Assembly (NCBI GenBank): GCA_002401155.1
Contig: NVSG01000001.1
Location: forward strand, 643,272 to 707,271
Direction of reading: 5' to 3'
From: Hyphomicrobiales bacterium
GTDB taxonomy: Bacteria > Pseudomonadota > Alphaproteobacteria > Rhizobiales > Rhizobiaceae
DNA length: 64,000 nt
Position numbers and translations under genes: made by a program. Under the pieces are notes generated by a model. The model was not told the DNA's origin. It ran no database searches and worked only from the letters and a program-made list of their open reading frames with translations. Shown one piece after another: positions 35,315 to 45,829 of the stretch. Every line of letters starts with the position of its first letter. Within the stretch, counting starts at the first letter, position 1.

Positions 35315-37444
35315 TTAAGCATCAGGTTTCCTCAGGAATATTTCAACACTTTGCGCATCCCCTTTGGCATCAATCACCGTGAGCTGGGCTGCACCTTGAG
35401 TATCAGGTATCCAGAACAATTCCCGACGCCTGAACATCCTGCCAATCGGACGCCCATTGGCGAGTAGCCGAAAAGGAGGCCTCCCCCCTTGTAACTTCAT
35501 CACCAGAGGAACAGATTCTCCATCAGCAAAACTGTTCAATTCAACCTGCGCACCATTTCCGGGCACAAGAATATGCAGTTTTTCTTCTCCCGCAGCGGCG
35601 GTAAGTTCCAACCGCCCCTTAAAGACCCGCATGGATGAGGGCAAATCGGCGCTTGAGATACGCAAAGCACCCGCTGGCGCTTCAGGAAACGGAACGCAGT
35701 CCAACCCCGATTTTTCAAATGCCTCAAACAAAATAGGTGCCGCAGTCTTAACGCCATAAATCCCCGGCACAGGCACATTATCTGCCCGGCCCAGCCACAC
35801 CCCAATGACATGACGACCATCATAGCCAAGCGCCCACGCATCGCGGTGGCCGTAGCTCGTCCCGGTTTTATAGGCAATTTTTAGCGGGCGAGAACCAATT
35901 GGTGCCGCGATCTCCTCCAGCATATCGTTCACATGCCACGCAGCCACGCGCGACATTATCCGATTGCCTGTCATTTTTTTGGCAACACTGCGAATACCAT
36001 CGCCAATAGCAATTGGACGCGCATCAACCGAGACCAGATTGACGTATAATTGCACAAGATTTTTCAGCGAAAGCCCAACCCCGCCAAGACCAATAGCAAG
36101 CCCTGCCTCCTTGCCCTTGGGAAAACGCGGGCTGACCCCAACCCTGCGCATACGTGCCACAAGACGTGCCGGACCAAGTTTATCAAGAAGGCGGATGGCA
36201 GGAACATTCAGCGACATTTGCAGCGCTTTACGTACGCTCACATCACCTTGATAGGTCATGTCAAAGTTCTGCGGACGATAACCGGAAAAATCCACCGGGC
36301 GATCAGAAATCATCGTTTCCGGCATTACCAACCCTTCCTCAATTGCCAGGCCATAGATGAAAGGTTTCAGGGTAGAACCAGGGGAACGAATGGCAAGGCT
36401 CATATCTATAAAACCATCGCGTTCTTCGCTGAAATAATCAGATGATCCAACCGATGCCAAAATCTCGCCATTGGTTGCATCGGCAACCATAATGGCCGCA
36501 GAAACCTGCGAGCCATGACGCTCGGCAGCTTCAAACGCCACCCGTTCCATACGTCGCTGCAAGGAACCTTTAAGTGTGGTTTTATGAACTTTTACTTCCG
36601 GGGCAAGACGGAGCGCACTATCTGCCAAATGCGCCGCCAATACCGGCATAGAACGCCGAAACTTGGGTACGGAGAATTCAGAAATCCTCGCAATTTCCCC
36701 TTCGCTCAGCAGGCCAGCCTTAGCCATGCGCCCCACCACCCGGTTGCGTGCAATCTTTGCAGCTTTTGGATGACGATCAGGCCTGCGTGCCTCGGGCGAC
36801 TGGGGCAAAGCCACAAGAAGGGCCGCCTCCTTCACGCTTAATTTGATCGGTTCCTTGCCAAAATAGGCAAGACTTGCCGCCCTCGTACCTTCAAGATTGC
36901 CGCCATAGGGCGCAAGTTTCAGATAAAACTGCAGCAATTCCCGTTTCGAAAACCGCCGCTCTAATTGCAGCGCACGAAAGATTTGATGCAGCTTCGCACC
37001 GAGCGAACGCGATGCCCTCGGCTCCATCAATCGCGCAAGCTGCATGGTGATGGTGGACCCACCCGATACAATTTTTCCATGAACAACAAACTGCCCGGCA
37101 GCACGAACCATCGCCAACGGATCAACACCCACATGACTAAAAAACCGCTTATCCTCATAAGCCAACAGCAATTTGATAAAATCCGGGTCGATCTTTTTCA
37201 GATCCGGTTCAAGCCGCCAACGCCCACCCTCAATCGGGTAGACGCGCAACAATTTGCCATCACGGTCAGTCACCTCCACCGAAGAAGCCACCAGCAATTC
37301 CACCGGAGGTGGATAGCTTGCATCCACATAGGCGAAGGTCTGCCAACTAACAAACCCCGCAAGCATGGTGAAGAATAGCACACACGTGCTAACCCTCAGC
37401 CATCTTGGCCAGAGCATAATTGGCATTGGCTCGCGCTTCGACAT
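35315..37444 (-). CDS. pbpC: Penicillin-binding protein 1C
   Basis: A 709-residue bifunctional class A PBP. A single N-terminal membrane anchor (about 12-34), a GT51 glycosyltransferase domain (EDKRFFSHVGVDPLAMVRA and GGSTITMQLARLMEP), a transpeptidase domain with SxxK in SPGSTLKPFIYG, a KTGTSYG box, and a C-terminal BiPBP_C domain (about 610-709). PBP1C polymerises and cross-links peptidoglycan, perhaps in repair. It follows the alpha-2-macroglobulin gene by 5 bp, the classic pairing in which the macroglobulin traps proteases that breach the wall and PBP1C mends it. Confidence 0.95.
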   Translation of the reverse strand: MSKREPMPIMLWPRWLRVSTCVLFFTMLAGFVSWQTFAYVDASYPPPVELLVASSVEVTDRDGKLLRVYPIEGGRWRLEPDLKKIDPDFIKLLLAYEDKRFFSHVGVDPLAMVRAAGQFVVHGKIVSGGSTITMQLARLMEPRASRSLGAKLHQIFRALQLERRFSKRELLQFYLKLAPYGGNLEGTRAASLAYFGKEPIKLSVKEAALLVALPQSPEARRPDRHPKAAKIARNRVVGRMAKAGLLSEGEIARISEFSVPKFRRSMPVLAAHLADSALRLAPEVKVHKTTLKGSLQRRMERVAFEAAERHGSQVSAAIMVADATNGEILASVGSSDYFSEERDGFIDMSLAIRSPGSTLKPFIYGLAIEEGLVMPETMISDRPVDFSGYRPQNFDMTYQGDVSVRKALQMSLNVPAIRLLDKLGPARLVARMRRVGVSPRFPKGKEAGLAIGLGGVGLSLKNLVQLYVNLVSVDARPIAIGDGIRSVAKKMTGNRIMSRVAAWHVNDMLEEIAAPIGSRPLKIAYKTGTSYGHRDAWALGYDGRHVIGVWLGRADNVPVPGIYGVKTAAPILFEAFEKSGLDCVPFPEAPAGALRISSADLPSSMRVFKGRLELTAAAGEEKLHILVPGNGAQVELNSFADGESVPLVMKLQGGRPPFRLLANGRPIGRMFRRRELFWIPDTQGAAQLTVIDAKGDAQSVEIFLRKPDA

Positions 37445-37449
37445 TTCGG

Positions 37450-40400
37450 CTAACGCGCAGCTTTAATCGTGATGAACCCGGTCGCCGTGCGCGCCTGAAA
37501 CTGGGGCCGATACATATCTTCAACCGTGGCTGCCGGAAGCACATAAGTCCCGGGCGTCACCGCGCGCACCATATAGGCCGCCTCGTGCCATTTCTTGTCG
37601 TTTGAACTATGATTGAAAGCCACCACAAAGCGATCTTTTCTAAACTCGGTATGAGCCGGCGACACAGCTTCCAACCAGTCAAAACCAGAAAGTTGCGCGC
37701 TGGAAATCAATCTTGGATTATCGATTTCAAAACCGCCGGGCAACAAATCCGTCAGGACAATTCGTGATCCCCACGGATTGTCCTGACTATATTTGACGAA
37801 CACCAAGAACCGCTCATTTTGCGTCACATCATTCAAGGTGGTCTCGTTTCCATCCAGTCGATAATATTTGCGCACAATCTGAAACCCATCACCACCAGCA
37901 GACAAAGGACGTTTCGGCGAAGCAATCGTCGATACCACCGCAACCAGATTATGGTCCATCTTATTTGTGACAGTGATAGGACCATCGGCCAATTCACTAC
38001 CAGCAAACTTCGCCCGATAAGTACCTTGTCGCTCGTCGCCATTTACAACCAACCGAATGGAGGCATCCTCCTCCTGCAACGCACGCGCTGCAAGCAACAT
38101 CCACGCATTTTCCTGCGTCGAAGTATATTTACGCCGATCAAGTTCCTTGGCCACAAGCTGGGCCATTTTCCCGACCAGCGGGCTGGCAGGGCGCGATTCT
38201 GACGCCAGCGCCAGCATGGCCGCACCATCGCGCAAAGCTGATCCATAATCGGAACGAACAAAGCTGATCGCCGCCGCATTTGCAGCCAAATCATAGGCCG
38301 AGCCAAATACCCGATTGGCCCGCTCAACATCATTATAAAGCGATAGCGCCGCAGCCAGATGCGCCCGCGCCAGCGGTGTCTTAAAACTCCTCAACCGTGT
38401 ATCGGCATAATAGCGTAGATCACCGGCAGAGGCCGCCCTATTACGCGCAAGAACATAAAGCGCATAGGCAGTCTCATTACTGTTGCCTGAAATATCACCG
38501 CCATAATTAATGGAGTTTTTCAGATTATCCACCGCCAGCCTCATGCTGATTTCAGGAATTTTAAAACCTTTTTCGCTGGCTCTGGTCAGAAAATCCGTGA
38601 TGTAGGAATCAAGCCATAGATCACCGCTACCCGGTCGCCAAAGCCCAAAGCTTCCGCTGGAAGATTGATAGGACAGCACTCTGGTGATGGCACCCGCAAC
38701 CCGCTTTTTAACATCGGCCGCATCAATCAAACCATCCGAAGCGCCAAAATCACTAAGGTATAATAGCGGCAAGGCACGGCTGGTTGTTTGTTCAGCGCAA
38801 CCATAAGGATACCGATCCAGCTTCATCAACAGCCCCGGCAAATCAAACGCACTGGAATTTGAAACATTGATGCTGACGCTGGCACCTTGCGGAATACTGC
38901 CTAAAAGCAATTCCTTGTCGATGGTAACTTTGCCACCATCTGCAAGCAGCAGAAATTCAGTTCGCTTGGTTACCGGCAAGGTCGAAGGTCGCACGAACAC
39001 TTCCTGCGCGACAGATGAAATCGTTTCAGCTTCATGGACCACATTCATGGTCAGGCTGATCGTACCGGGATGATTTGCAGTAACGCGAACCCGGAAGGTT
39101 TTGCGTTCGCCGGTAGCCAGATTGACGAAGGCCGGAATGGCGCTGTCATCAATCGAAATCACATCATCCGCCTCAAGCGACAAGACGTAGTTTCCGGCAG
39201 GTCCATCCGTATTGGCAATTTCCACTATCGCTTCAGCCACATCACCCGGTGCGAGCACTTTTGGGATACTGGCCGTAACAACAACAGCATCACGAACAAT
39301 CACATCGCCATTTGCCGAACCAACACCTTTGTCGGTCCATGCAACAGCCATAATTCTTGCAGTGCCGTTAAACTGCGGCAATTCAAAATCAATGGTCGCT
39401 TTGCCTTCTGCATCCACTTTCACAACACCTGAAAAGAACGAAAATAGCTTCTGGGTTGGCGGGCTGCCTTTCGGTGTCAGGTCACTGGCATCGCCACCGG
39501 TGCGCAATTTACCAAATGCACCTTGCGAGCCATCGATCAAGCGACCATAAATATCGCGAATTTCCAGTCCCATGGCGCGTTGGCCATGATACCATTTGGA
39601 AGGCTCGGGCGGTGTGTAACGGGTCAAATTGAGAATGCCCACATCCACCGCAGCAACAGTCACATAAGCTTCTTCACCAGCCGTCAGACCAGCAATGGAT
39701 ACCGGTATCGTCAGGGTTTCATTCGGTCTGGTCTTTTCAGGCAAATCTAGTTTCACATCAAGCTTGCGCTTGCCCGGGTCGATTTTCAGCCACGCTGTTC
39801 CAATAGCACGCATCGGTAGTCGGCTGGAATCGCCAGCCCCACCGGGGCGCACCAAAAACGTCGTTACATAAGCGCCAGAACCCCATTCAGCTTTGACCGG
39901 AATTTCAACCTTAGTTCCGCTACGCGGCACACTAAGCATCAAGGTTTCGTGCAATTGATCGCCGCCAATGGCAACCATCATTTCACCAGCAAATTGCGGT
40001 GTGATCGTTAGCGTCGCTTTGTCACCAACGGCATAACTTTCGCGGTCAAAAGCAATTTCCAATGCATCGGGCGTATCTACTGAGCCACCATCGAAATACC
40101 AACCAGCAGAAAATTCAACGCTTGTTGCAGGTCCATTATCTTCACTGCTTTCCACCTCAAGGCGGTAAAGCCCCCACTTCACAGATGCAGAAACTGTTGC
40201 TGGATCACCACCGTTCACATCCAGCGTTCCATCGCCCACAAGACGCGGAATGGTCACGGACTCAAAACGCCAACTACCATCATTGCGATGCCATTGATAA
40301 CTTCGCTCAATTTTATAAAGCGACCAATTAAGACCAGAGAGTTTGATTTTTGTATCATCGGGATTAATGGCGATTACATCAAATTCCGCAACGGAATTTT

Positions 40401-42924
40401 CTGACAAACCACCATCTTCAAAATTCATGCGAACACCAATCATCGGACCATTGGCAAGCACAGGCAGGTTAATCTGGCGCTCAATCGCCCTGCCCCCTTC
40501 TTCGCGCATACGAACAGTAATGCTGGCTTCCACCGGGCGGGTTGTTGCTGGCAGCCTTCCCAAAAAGGCTTTGAACTCGGCGTGGCCGTCCACATCGGTT
40601 TTTGGCAGATCGGTCAACGTAAATACCGAACTGCCATTATCTGTCTCGTTACCCAATCCGAACTGGTAGCCGGAAAATCCTTTACGGGTACGAACCATGC
40701 TTGCGCGAATTTCACCTTCAAGCTTCAAGTCACTGGCTGGAGCACCGTAGAGAAACTTCCCATCAAGAGAGATATCCGCTGGAATAGCTTCCGAAAAGCC
40801 TGTGGTCGAACTCGTCAGCTCAAACTCCGTGCGGTCGGGAATAAAATCTTCAACCAGAAATGATTTTCGCGACAAGGCTACCTTTTTCGGATCGGTATAA
40901 ACGGACAGGCTCCATTGCCCACGCATGGCATTATCGGTCAATTTAAACGGAACCACATGACCGCCAATCGAACCGGAACGAGAAACAACGCGCCGATCTT
41001 CCACCCCGTCCGGGCGGCGATAGATAAAGGTCAACGGCACATTCGATACAGCATCCGCTTTATCATCGCGCATCAGTGCGACGCTATTGACCATCTCACC
41101 GGGACGATAAATGCCGCGATCATGATAGACAAAAACATCGATCGGTCCGGGAGCTTTACGACCTTCAACCCCGCGATCAGAAAGATCAAAGGCGTTTTTC
41201 TTCATATCAAGAAAAACAAAATCCGACTGGTTCTCGCTGTTTTTCGCAATCAAAACTGCCGGCGCCATTCCTGATTTTCCGCGCACCAACCCAACAGGAA
41301 ATTTAGCCATTCCTTTTTCGTCAGTGGTCGCAGTTCCCAATATCTCGTTATTACGCGCGATCAGGGTCAATGACAGATTGGCAATCGGCAAGGCGCTTTC
41401 AAGCGAACGGGAAAATACGCTTAGCCCATCATCACCCTTAATAGTGCTCAAGCCGATATCAGAGACCAAAAACCACTGAGTCGCGCGAGCTTCCCAGCGC
41501 TCCCCCTCTCGACCACTAGGCAATGCTGTCAGAACATAGATGCCCGGCTCGCGTTTTGGTAAAGCCTCATCCACCGGGAAGCTGGTAAATGCTTCGCGGT
41601 TCTGCACTTTTTTCAGATCGATTTTGCCAGCCCAGATCGGTTGCCCCAGTTCCTCGCGGATACTATTAACGCTGTACCCGTTCAGTTGACTAAGAAAATC
41701 CGAGCTGGATAAAAGGTTCGAAAGCGCTCTCTCACCAATTCGAAAAAGCTCCAGATCAGCTTGATCAGCATTCACCGAAATGATCGGAAAACCGCGACGC
41801 CCGGAAATTGGCAAAACAAAATTATTACCGTCAAAGCGCAAAGAGGCTCCCCGGTCACGCACGTAAGAGTTTATCACAACCGGTTTCAATAAGCTCTCCC
41901 CAACTGTCGATGGCAGGCCGGTTCGAAGGGTGACGCGATAGGATTTTCCGTGCTCCAACCCAACCGCACACAATTGACGTTCGCTCTGGTCAATTGCCGC
42001 AGTTTTTCCATCCACCGTCATGAAGGTGGCGTAATCTATGCCGGATTTTACCAGCGGTTCGGAAAACTGGACGCAAATGCGCGGCGTATTGGTTTCCTCG
42101 TCAACATTGTTTCCTGTAACCCGAAAACCATACCTCTCGCGCAGCCTCTGATAAGAAGCGGCTATAGATTGCGACGGTTGCAAAGCAAGGCTTGCCTTCA
42201 GGGATTCCAATGCGGATCTGTATTGACGATTCTGCTGAAATGCCTGACTCAAAACATTCAACGCCCGGGCACGTGTCGAAAGCGTTCTCGATGATTTATA
42301 ACCGTTCAGAGCAACCGTAATCAAAAATCGACGAATGCTATAATCACGGTTTTGGCTACCGGAAAGAAATCGGATATTTGCAGCAGCAACGCTCAACCAA
42401 TTATCCACATCATCAGGATTGGTGGCCAATACGCTTTGATATTTTCTCCAAGCCAGACGAAAATTGTTAAATTTCAAATCAGCCAAAGCGCGGCGCATTA
42501 ATCTTGGAACATCACCATCGGTTTTCACAGATTTTAGATTTCTGCGATATTGATCAGCGCTCAATAGCGTGCTCGAACCAATAAAGCTAAGCTTTGGTGC
42601 AGCGCCAATATCAGGCTCAGTTACAACTTCCACAATCTTGCCAGAAATCGCTCCGTCAAATTTTTCAAGCTCGCGAAAATCCGATTTCAAAAAACACCAG
42701 TTCACATTGCTGTTAAACGTGAAAGCCCGGCACTGATCGTCAGCAATGCAAATGGATTTGCATTGTTCAAGCGTCACATCTTTTTCGGCGCGAAGATCAA
42801 AGCCGTTATAATCGGCGTTTTCGGTGATTTCTACAGTACGGGTTTTTTCCTGCGAATGGCCAAAAGACACAAATTGCAGGATGACGAAAAAAGCAAAAAT
42901 AACGGAAGAAAAAAGACGGGGCAT
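37450..42924 (-). CDS. Bacterial alpha-2-macroglobulin (YfhM type) with N-terminal PAN/Apple domain
   Basis: An 1824-residue protein from the ATG at 42924 (GGAG 9 bases upstream; the frame begins earlier at 42996 without support). The signal peptide (about 1-22) has no lipobox Cys, so unlike E. coli YfhM the protein is probably soluble in the periplasm. A PAN/Apple-type domain (about 28-100; cysteines in EQCKSICIADDQCRAF) precedes the macroglobulin domains. The thioester YGCAEQ is intact at about residue 1376, inside the complement-like alpha-helical toroid. The protein should bait and covalently trap foreign proteases. The pbpC gene follows at once; a linked caspase gene is close downstream. 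Confidence 0.93.
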   Translation of the reverse strand: MPRLFSSVIFAFFVILQFVSFGHSQEKTRTVEITENADYNGFDLRAEKDVTLEQCKSICIADDQCRAFTFNSNVNWCFLKSDFRELEKFDGAISGKIVEVVTEPDIGAAPKLSFIGSSTLLSADQYRRNLKSVKTDGDVPRLMRRALADLKFNNFRLAWRKYQSVLATNPDDVDNWLSVAAANIRFLSGSQNRDYSIRRFLITVALNGYKSSRTLSTRARALNVLSQAFQQNRQYRSALESLKASLALQPSQSIAASYQRLRERYGFRVTGNNVDEETNTPRICVQFSEPLVKSGIDYATFMTVDGKTAAIDQSERQLCAVGLEHGKSYRVTLRTGLPSTVGESLLKPVVINSYVRDRGASLRFDGNNFVLPISGRRGFPIISVNADQADLELFRIGERALSNLLSSSDFLSQLNGYSVNSIREELGQPIWAGKIDLKKVQNREAFTSFPVDEALPKREPGIYVLTALPSGREGERWEARATQWFLVSDIGLSTIKGDDGLSVFSRSLESALPIANLSLTLIARNNEILGTATTDEKGMAKFPVGLVRGKSGMAPAVLIAKNSENQSDFVFLDMKKNAFDLSDRGVEGRKAPGPIDVFVYHDRGIYRPGEMVNSVALMRDDKADAVSNVPLTFIYRRPDGVEDRRVVSRSGSIGGHVVPFKLTDNAMRGQWSLSVYTDPKKVALSRKSFLVEDFIPDRTEFELTSSTTGFSEAIPADISLDGKFLYGAPASDLKLEGEIRASMVRTRKGFSGYQFGLGNETDNGSSVFTLTDLPKTDVDGHAEFKAFLGRLPATTRPVEASITVRMREEGGRAIERQINLPVLANGPMIGVRMNFEDGGLSENSVAEFDVIAINPDDTKIKLSGLNWSLYKIERSYQWHRNDGSWRFESVTIPRLVGDGTLDVNGGDPATVSASVKWGLYRLEVESSEDNGPATSVEFSAGWYFDGGSVDTPDALEIAFDRESYAVGDKATLTITPQFAGEMMVAIGGDQLHETLMLSVPRSGTKVEIPVKAEWGSGAYVTTFLVRPGGAGDSSRLPMRAIGTAWLKIDPGKRKLDVKLDLPEKTRPNETLTIPVSIAGLTAGEEAYVTVAAVDVGILNLTRYTPPEPSKWYHGQRAMGLEIRDIYGRLIDGSQGAFGKLRTGGDASDLTPKGSPPTQKLFSFFSGVVKVDAEGKATIDFELPQFNGTARIMAVAWTDKGVGSANGDVIVRDAVVVTASIPKVLAPGDVAEAIVEIANTDGPAGNYVLSLEADDVISIDDSAIPAFVNLATGERKTFRVRVTANHPGTISLTMNVVHEAETISSVAQEVFVRPSTLPVTKRTEFLLLADGGKVTIDKELLLGSIPQGASVSINVSNSSAFDLPGLLMKLDRYPYGCAEQTTSRALPLLYLSDFGASDGLIDAADVKKRVAGAITRVLSYQSSSGSFGLWRPGSGDLWLDSYITDFLTRASEKGFKIPEISMRLAVDNLKNSINYGGDISGNSNETAYALYVLARNRAASAGDLRYYADTRLRSFKTPLARAHLAAALSLYNDVERANRVFGSAYDLAANAAAISFVRSDYGSALRDGAAMLALASESRPASPLVGKMAQLVAKELDRRKYTSTQENAWMLLAARALQEEDASIRLVVNGDERQGTYRAKFAGSELADGPITVTNKMDHNLVAVVSTIASPKRPLSAGGDGFQIVRKYYRLDGNETTLNDVTQNERFLVFVKYSQDNPWGSRIVLTDLLPGGFEIDNPRLISSAQLSGFDWLEAVSPAHTEFRKDRFVVAFNHSSNDKKWHEAAYMVRAVTPGTYVLPAATVEDMYRPQFQARTATGFITIKAAR

Positions 42925-43219
42925 ATGCGAAAACTCCAAATATTGCAGTCTCATAATACGCCAAATATTGGTCGTATTACGGATATTACAAACCATGAAA
43001 CGCCCTTAGCGTTTTTTTGCCAGCCCAATCGATGCAGGTCAACACTTTTCTTATTTCAAGAAAATTTACGAGATGATCTGTTGGTAACTTTCACCAAACT
43101 TGCAGCTACCCCCAAACGCAATTTATGACTACTTGACCTTACCTACTCCATGGTAAACATGAATTGCAGTGCATTGCGTGTTCGATTCTCGCATAAATAC
43201 ATAAATATCAGGCCCACAA

Positions 43220-45718
43220 ATGCCAGTCCTCGTTAAACCACTTTCTTCCAACTGGAATTTTGCCTGCGTTACCAATTATAAGGGCCGTCCGGAACTCCCC
43301 GACATGATACCCGCCACTGTCCCCGGCACAGTGCACACAGATTTGATGGCAGCCGGCCATCTGGCAGACCCTTTTATTGATCTCAATGAAATTCGACAGG
43401 ATTGGGTTGGTTGGCAAAACTGGGCTTACGCTTGTGGTTTTGATTGGAAAAAGCTCGATGCCACCCGCCACGACCTCGTCTTTGACGGCCTCGATACCTT
43501 TGCCGAAATTGCCCTTAACGGCCATAAAATCGGCTCAACCAAAAACATGCACCGCTCCTATCGGTTCGATATTACGGACGCATTGAAGGTTGGCAATAAC
43601 AGTCTCAATCTGGAGTTCACCTCACCGCGCAAAGTTGGTGAAGTTCTTGAACAACGCACCGAAACCCGACCCAACAACTACCCAAGCAACGCAAATCTAA
43701 TGCGCAAGGCTGCCTATGATTTTGGCTGGGACTGGGGTCCCTCAATGGCCACATCGGGCATCTGGAAAGAGTGCCGGATTGAATCATGGTCAGTCGCACG
43801 CTTCAATGTCATACGTCCGGAAATCAGCCTGAAGGGCAATCGCGGCCACATAAAAATCAAATTCCAAATCAAACGCGACGGCGTAACCGATGAGGATTTG
43901 ACAATTATTACCGAAATCGCAGGCGTCAAAGTCAAGACAATCGTTGCGGCCGGTGACCGCGAAGGCAAGATAGAGTTGGAAGTCGAAAACCCGGAAGTCT
44001 GGTGGCCTCATAATCTCGGCGATCAGCCACTCTATGAACTATCGATGGTACTCATCAAAGGTCGTTCCACCCCGCTTGATATCTGGGAACGAAAAATTGG
44101 CTTCCGTTCCCTGCGCCTTGATACCTCGGAAGATGAAACCGGCTCGGCCTTCACCTTTGTCATCAACGATGTTCCAATATTCGTCATGGGCGCTAACTGG
44201 ATACCCGATGACAGCTTCCTGCCAAGAGTCACGCCGCAACGCTATTTGGATCGCGTCACGCAAGCAAAAGACGCCAATATCAACCTATTGCGCGTTTGGG
44301 GTGGCGGTATTTATGAGACCGATGCATTTTATGAAACCTGCGATGCACTCGGCATGTTGGTGTGGCAGGATTTTCTGTTTGCCTGTGCTGCTTACCCCGA
44401 AGAGGGCGACCTTCCCGAGGAGATCGCTCAGGAAGCCCGCGAAAACGTTATTCGCCTGATGCCCCACCCATCGCTCGTGCTTTGGAACGGCAACAATGAA
44501 AACATCTGGGGCTGGTTTGACTGGGGTTGGAAAACGCCCCTAGAGGGCAATAGCTGGGGTGAGGGTTATTACCTCGACATGCTGCCAAAAATCATTGCAG
44601 AACTCGACCCCACCCGCCCCTATTGGGCTGGCAGCCCCTATTCCGGTTCAATGAATTTGCACCCCAATGATCCAAATCATGGCTGCAATCATGAATGGAA
44701 AGTGTGGAACGAAACGGGTTATCAGGAATATCGCAATTATGTGCCGCGTTTCATGTCCGAATTTGGCTGGCAGGCACCGCCCACATGGTCAACCCTCACA
44801 GCATCCATCAATGATGACCCGCTAACCCCCACATCACCGGGCGTCGTGCATCATCAAAAGGCAACCGATGGCAATGAGAAATTATTGCTCGGTCTCAAAG
44901 GCCATTTGCCTGACCCGAAGAACATGGATGACTGGCACTTCGTTACCCAGCTCAATCAGGCGCGCGCCATGCGCTTCGGCATCGAGCATTTACGCTCCCA
45001 CCGCCCCACATGCATGGGATCGATCATCTGGCAATTAAACGATTGCTGGCCGGTAACCTCATGGTCGGCAATCGATGGCTTTGGCTGCAAAAAACCACTT
45101 TGGTATGCCCTCAAAAGCGCGTATGCACCGCACCTCTTGACCATTCAACCGCGTGGCAAAGACGGGGAAGATCTCAAACTGATCGCAGTAAATGACAGCA
45201 CCTTATTCTGGCGCGCGCCAGTCAAACTACAGCGCGTACGCTTTGACGGAACTGTATTAGCCGAGTTTGATTTCTGGCGCCTGGGCGTTGACCGGATGGA
45301 TGCCAAGGAATTGGCGATCCCGCCTGATATCTCGACGCCGGAAAATCCGCGCGAAGAAATGATCATCGCCACCATGCAAAACAGCACGGCGCACTGGTTT
45401 TTCAACGAAGATGTCGATCTGGACCTGCCGGAACCCGAAGCCGAAGTGCGCGTTGAAGAAGATGGAGACGATTGGCTGGCCGGAGAAGACTGGCTGGTAC
45501 ACGTCACCGCAAAAACTTTTTTGCGCGATGCCTGCCTGATGATTGACCGTATTCACCCGGACGCTGAAATTGATACCATGATGGTCAATCTCCTGCCGGG
45601 TGAAACAAAAGTCTTCAAGGTCAAAACCACAGCAGAACTTAACGCCCAGATATTGGCCGCTCCTCCGGTCTTTCGTTGCTCAAACCAGCTCAAGGATAAT
45701 AGCAGCAACGACTTTTAG
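43220..45718 (+). CDS. Beta-mannosidase (GH2)
   Basis: An 832-residue glycoside hydrolase family 2 enzyme of the beta-mannosidase type. Sugar-binding N-terminal domain, Ig-like domain and a TIM barrel are recognisable. The acid/base Glu lies in WNGNNENIWG and the nucleophile Glu in FMSEFGWQAPP; the blocks RVWGGGIYETDAFYETCD and LPDMIPATVPGTVHTDL are typical. No signal peptide, so it would act in the cytoplasm on imported manno-oligosaccharides or glycan fragments. It is divergent from the alpha-2-macroglobulin gene across 295 bp of AT-rich spacer. It is a lone gene with no sugar transporter immediately beside it. Confidence 0.92.
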   Translation: MPVLVKPLSSNWNFACVTNYKGRPELPDMIPATVPGTVHTDLMAAGHLADPFIDLNEIRQDWVGWQNWAYACGFDWKKLDATRHDLVFDGLDTFAEIALNGHKIGSTKNMHRSYRFDITDALKVGNNSLNLEFTSPRKVGEVLEQRTETRPNNYPSNANLMRKAAYDFGWDWGPSMATSGIWKECRIESWSVARFNVIRPEISLKGNRGHIKIKFQIKRDGVTDEDLTIITEIAGVKVKTIVAAGDREGKIELEVENPEVWWPHNLGDQPLYELSMVLIKGRSTPLDIWERKIGFRSLRLDTSEDETGSAFTFVINDVPIFVMGANWIPDDSFLPRVTPQRYLDRVTQAKDANINLLRVWGGGIYETDAFYETCDALGMLVWQDFLFACAAYPEEGDLPEEIAQEARENVIRLMPHPSLVLWNGNNENIWGWFDWGWKTPLEGNSWGEGYYLDMLPKIIAELDPTRPYWAGSPYSGSMNLHPNDPNHGCNHEWKVWNETGYQEYRNYVPRFMSEFGWQAPPTWSTLTASINDDPLTPTSPGVVHHQKATDGNEKLLLGLKGHLPDPKNMDDWHFVTQLNQARAMRFGIEHLRSHRPTCMGSIIWQLNDCWPVTSWSAIDGFGCKKPLWYALKSAYAPHLLTIQPRGKDGEDLKLIAVNDSTLFWRAPVKLQRVRFDGTVLAEFDFWRLGVDRMDAKELAIPPDISTPENPREEMIIATMQNSTAHWFFNEDVDLDLPEPEAEVRVEEDGDDWLAGEDWLVHVTAKTFLRDACLMIDRIHPDAEIDTMMVNLLPGETKVFKVKTTAELNAQILAAPPVFRCSNQLKDNSSNDF

Positions 45719-45746
45719 AGACCGATTCTGTTTTACCGAAACGCTA

Positions 45747-45818
45747 GGTGGCGAAGAGCCGCCCGGCGCTAGCTGCGCCGCCCATGCGGAGGCCCGAACG
45801 TAGTGAGGATACGCCGTG
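45747..45818. repeat. Interspersed palindromic repeat, copy B
   Basis: Second copy of the element at 6398-6466, sharing GGCGAAGAGCCG, CCGGCGCTA, TGCGCCGC and GGATACGCCGTGAG; the middle hairpin differs in sequence (GCGGAGGCCCGAACG). The position, between convergent genes right after a coding region, is the same kind of site as copy A. A GC-rich, non-coding, REP-like element. Confidence 0.65.
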
Positions 45819-45829
45819 AGCCGAGAACA

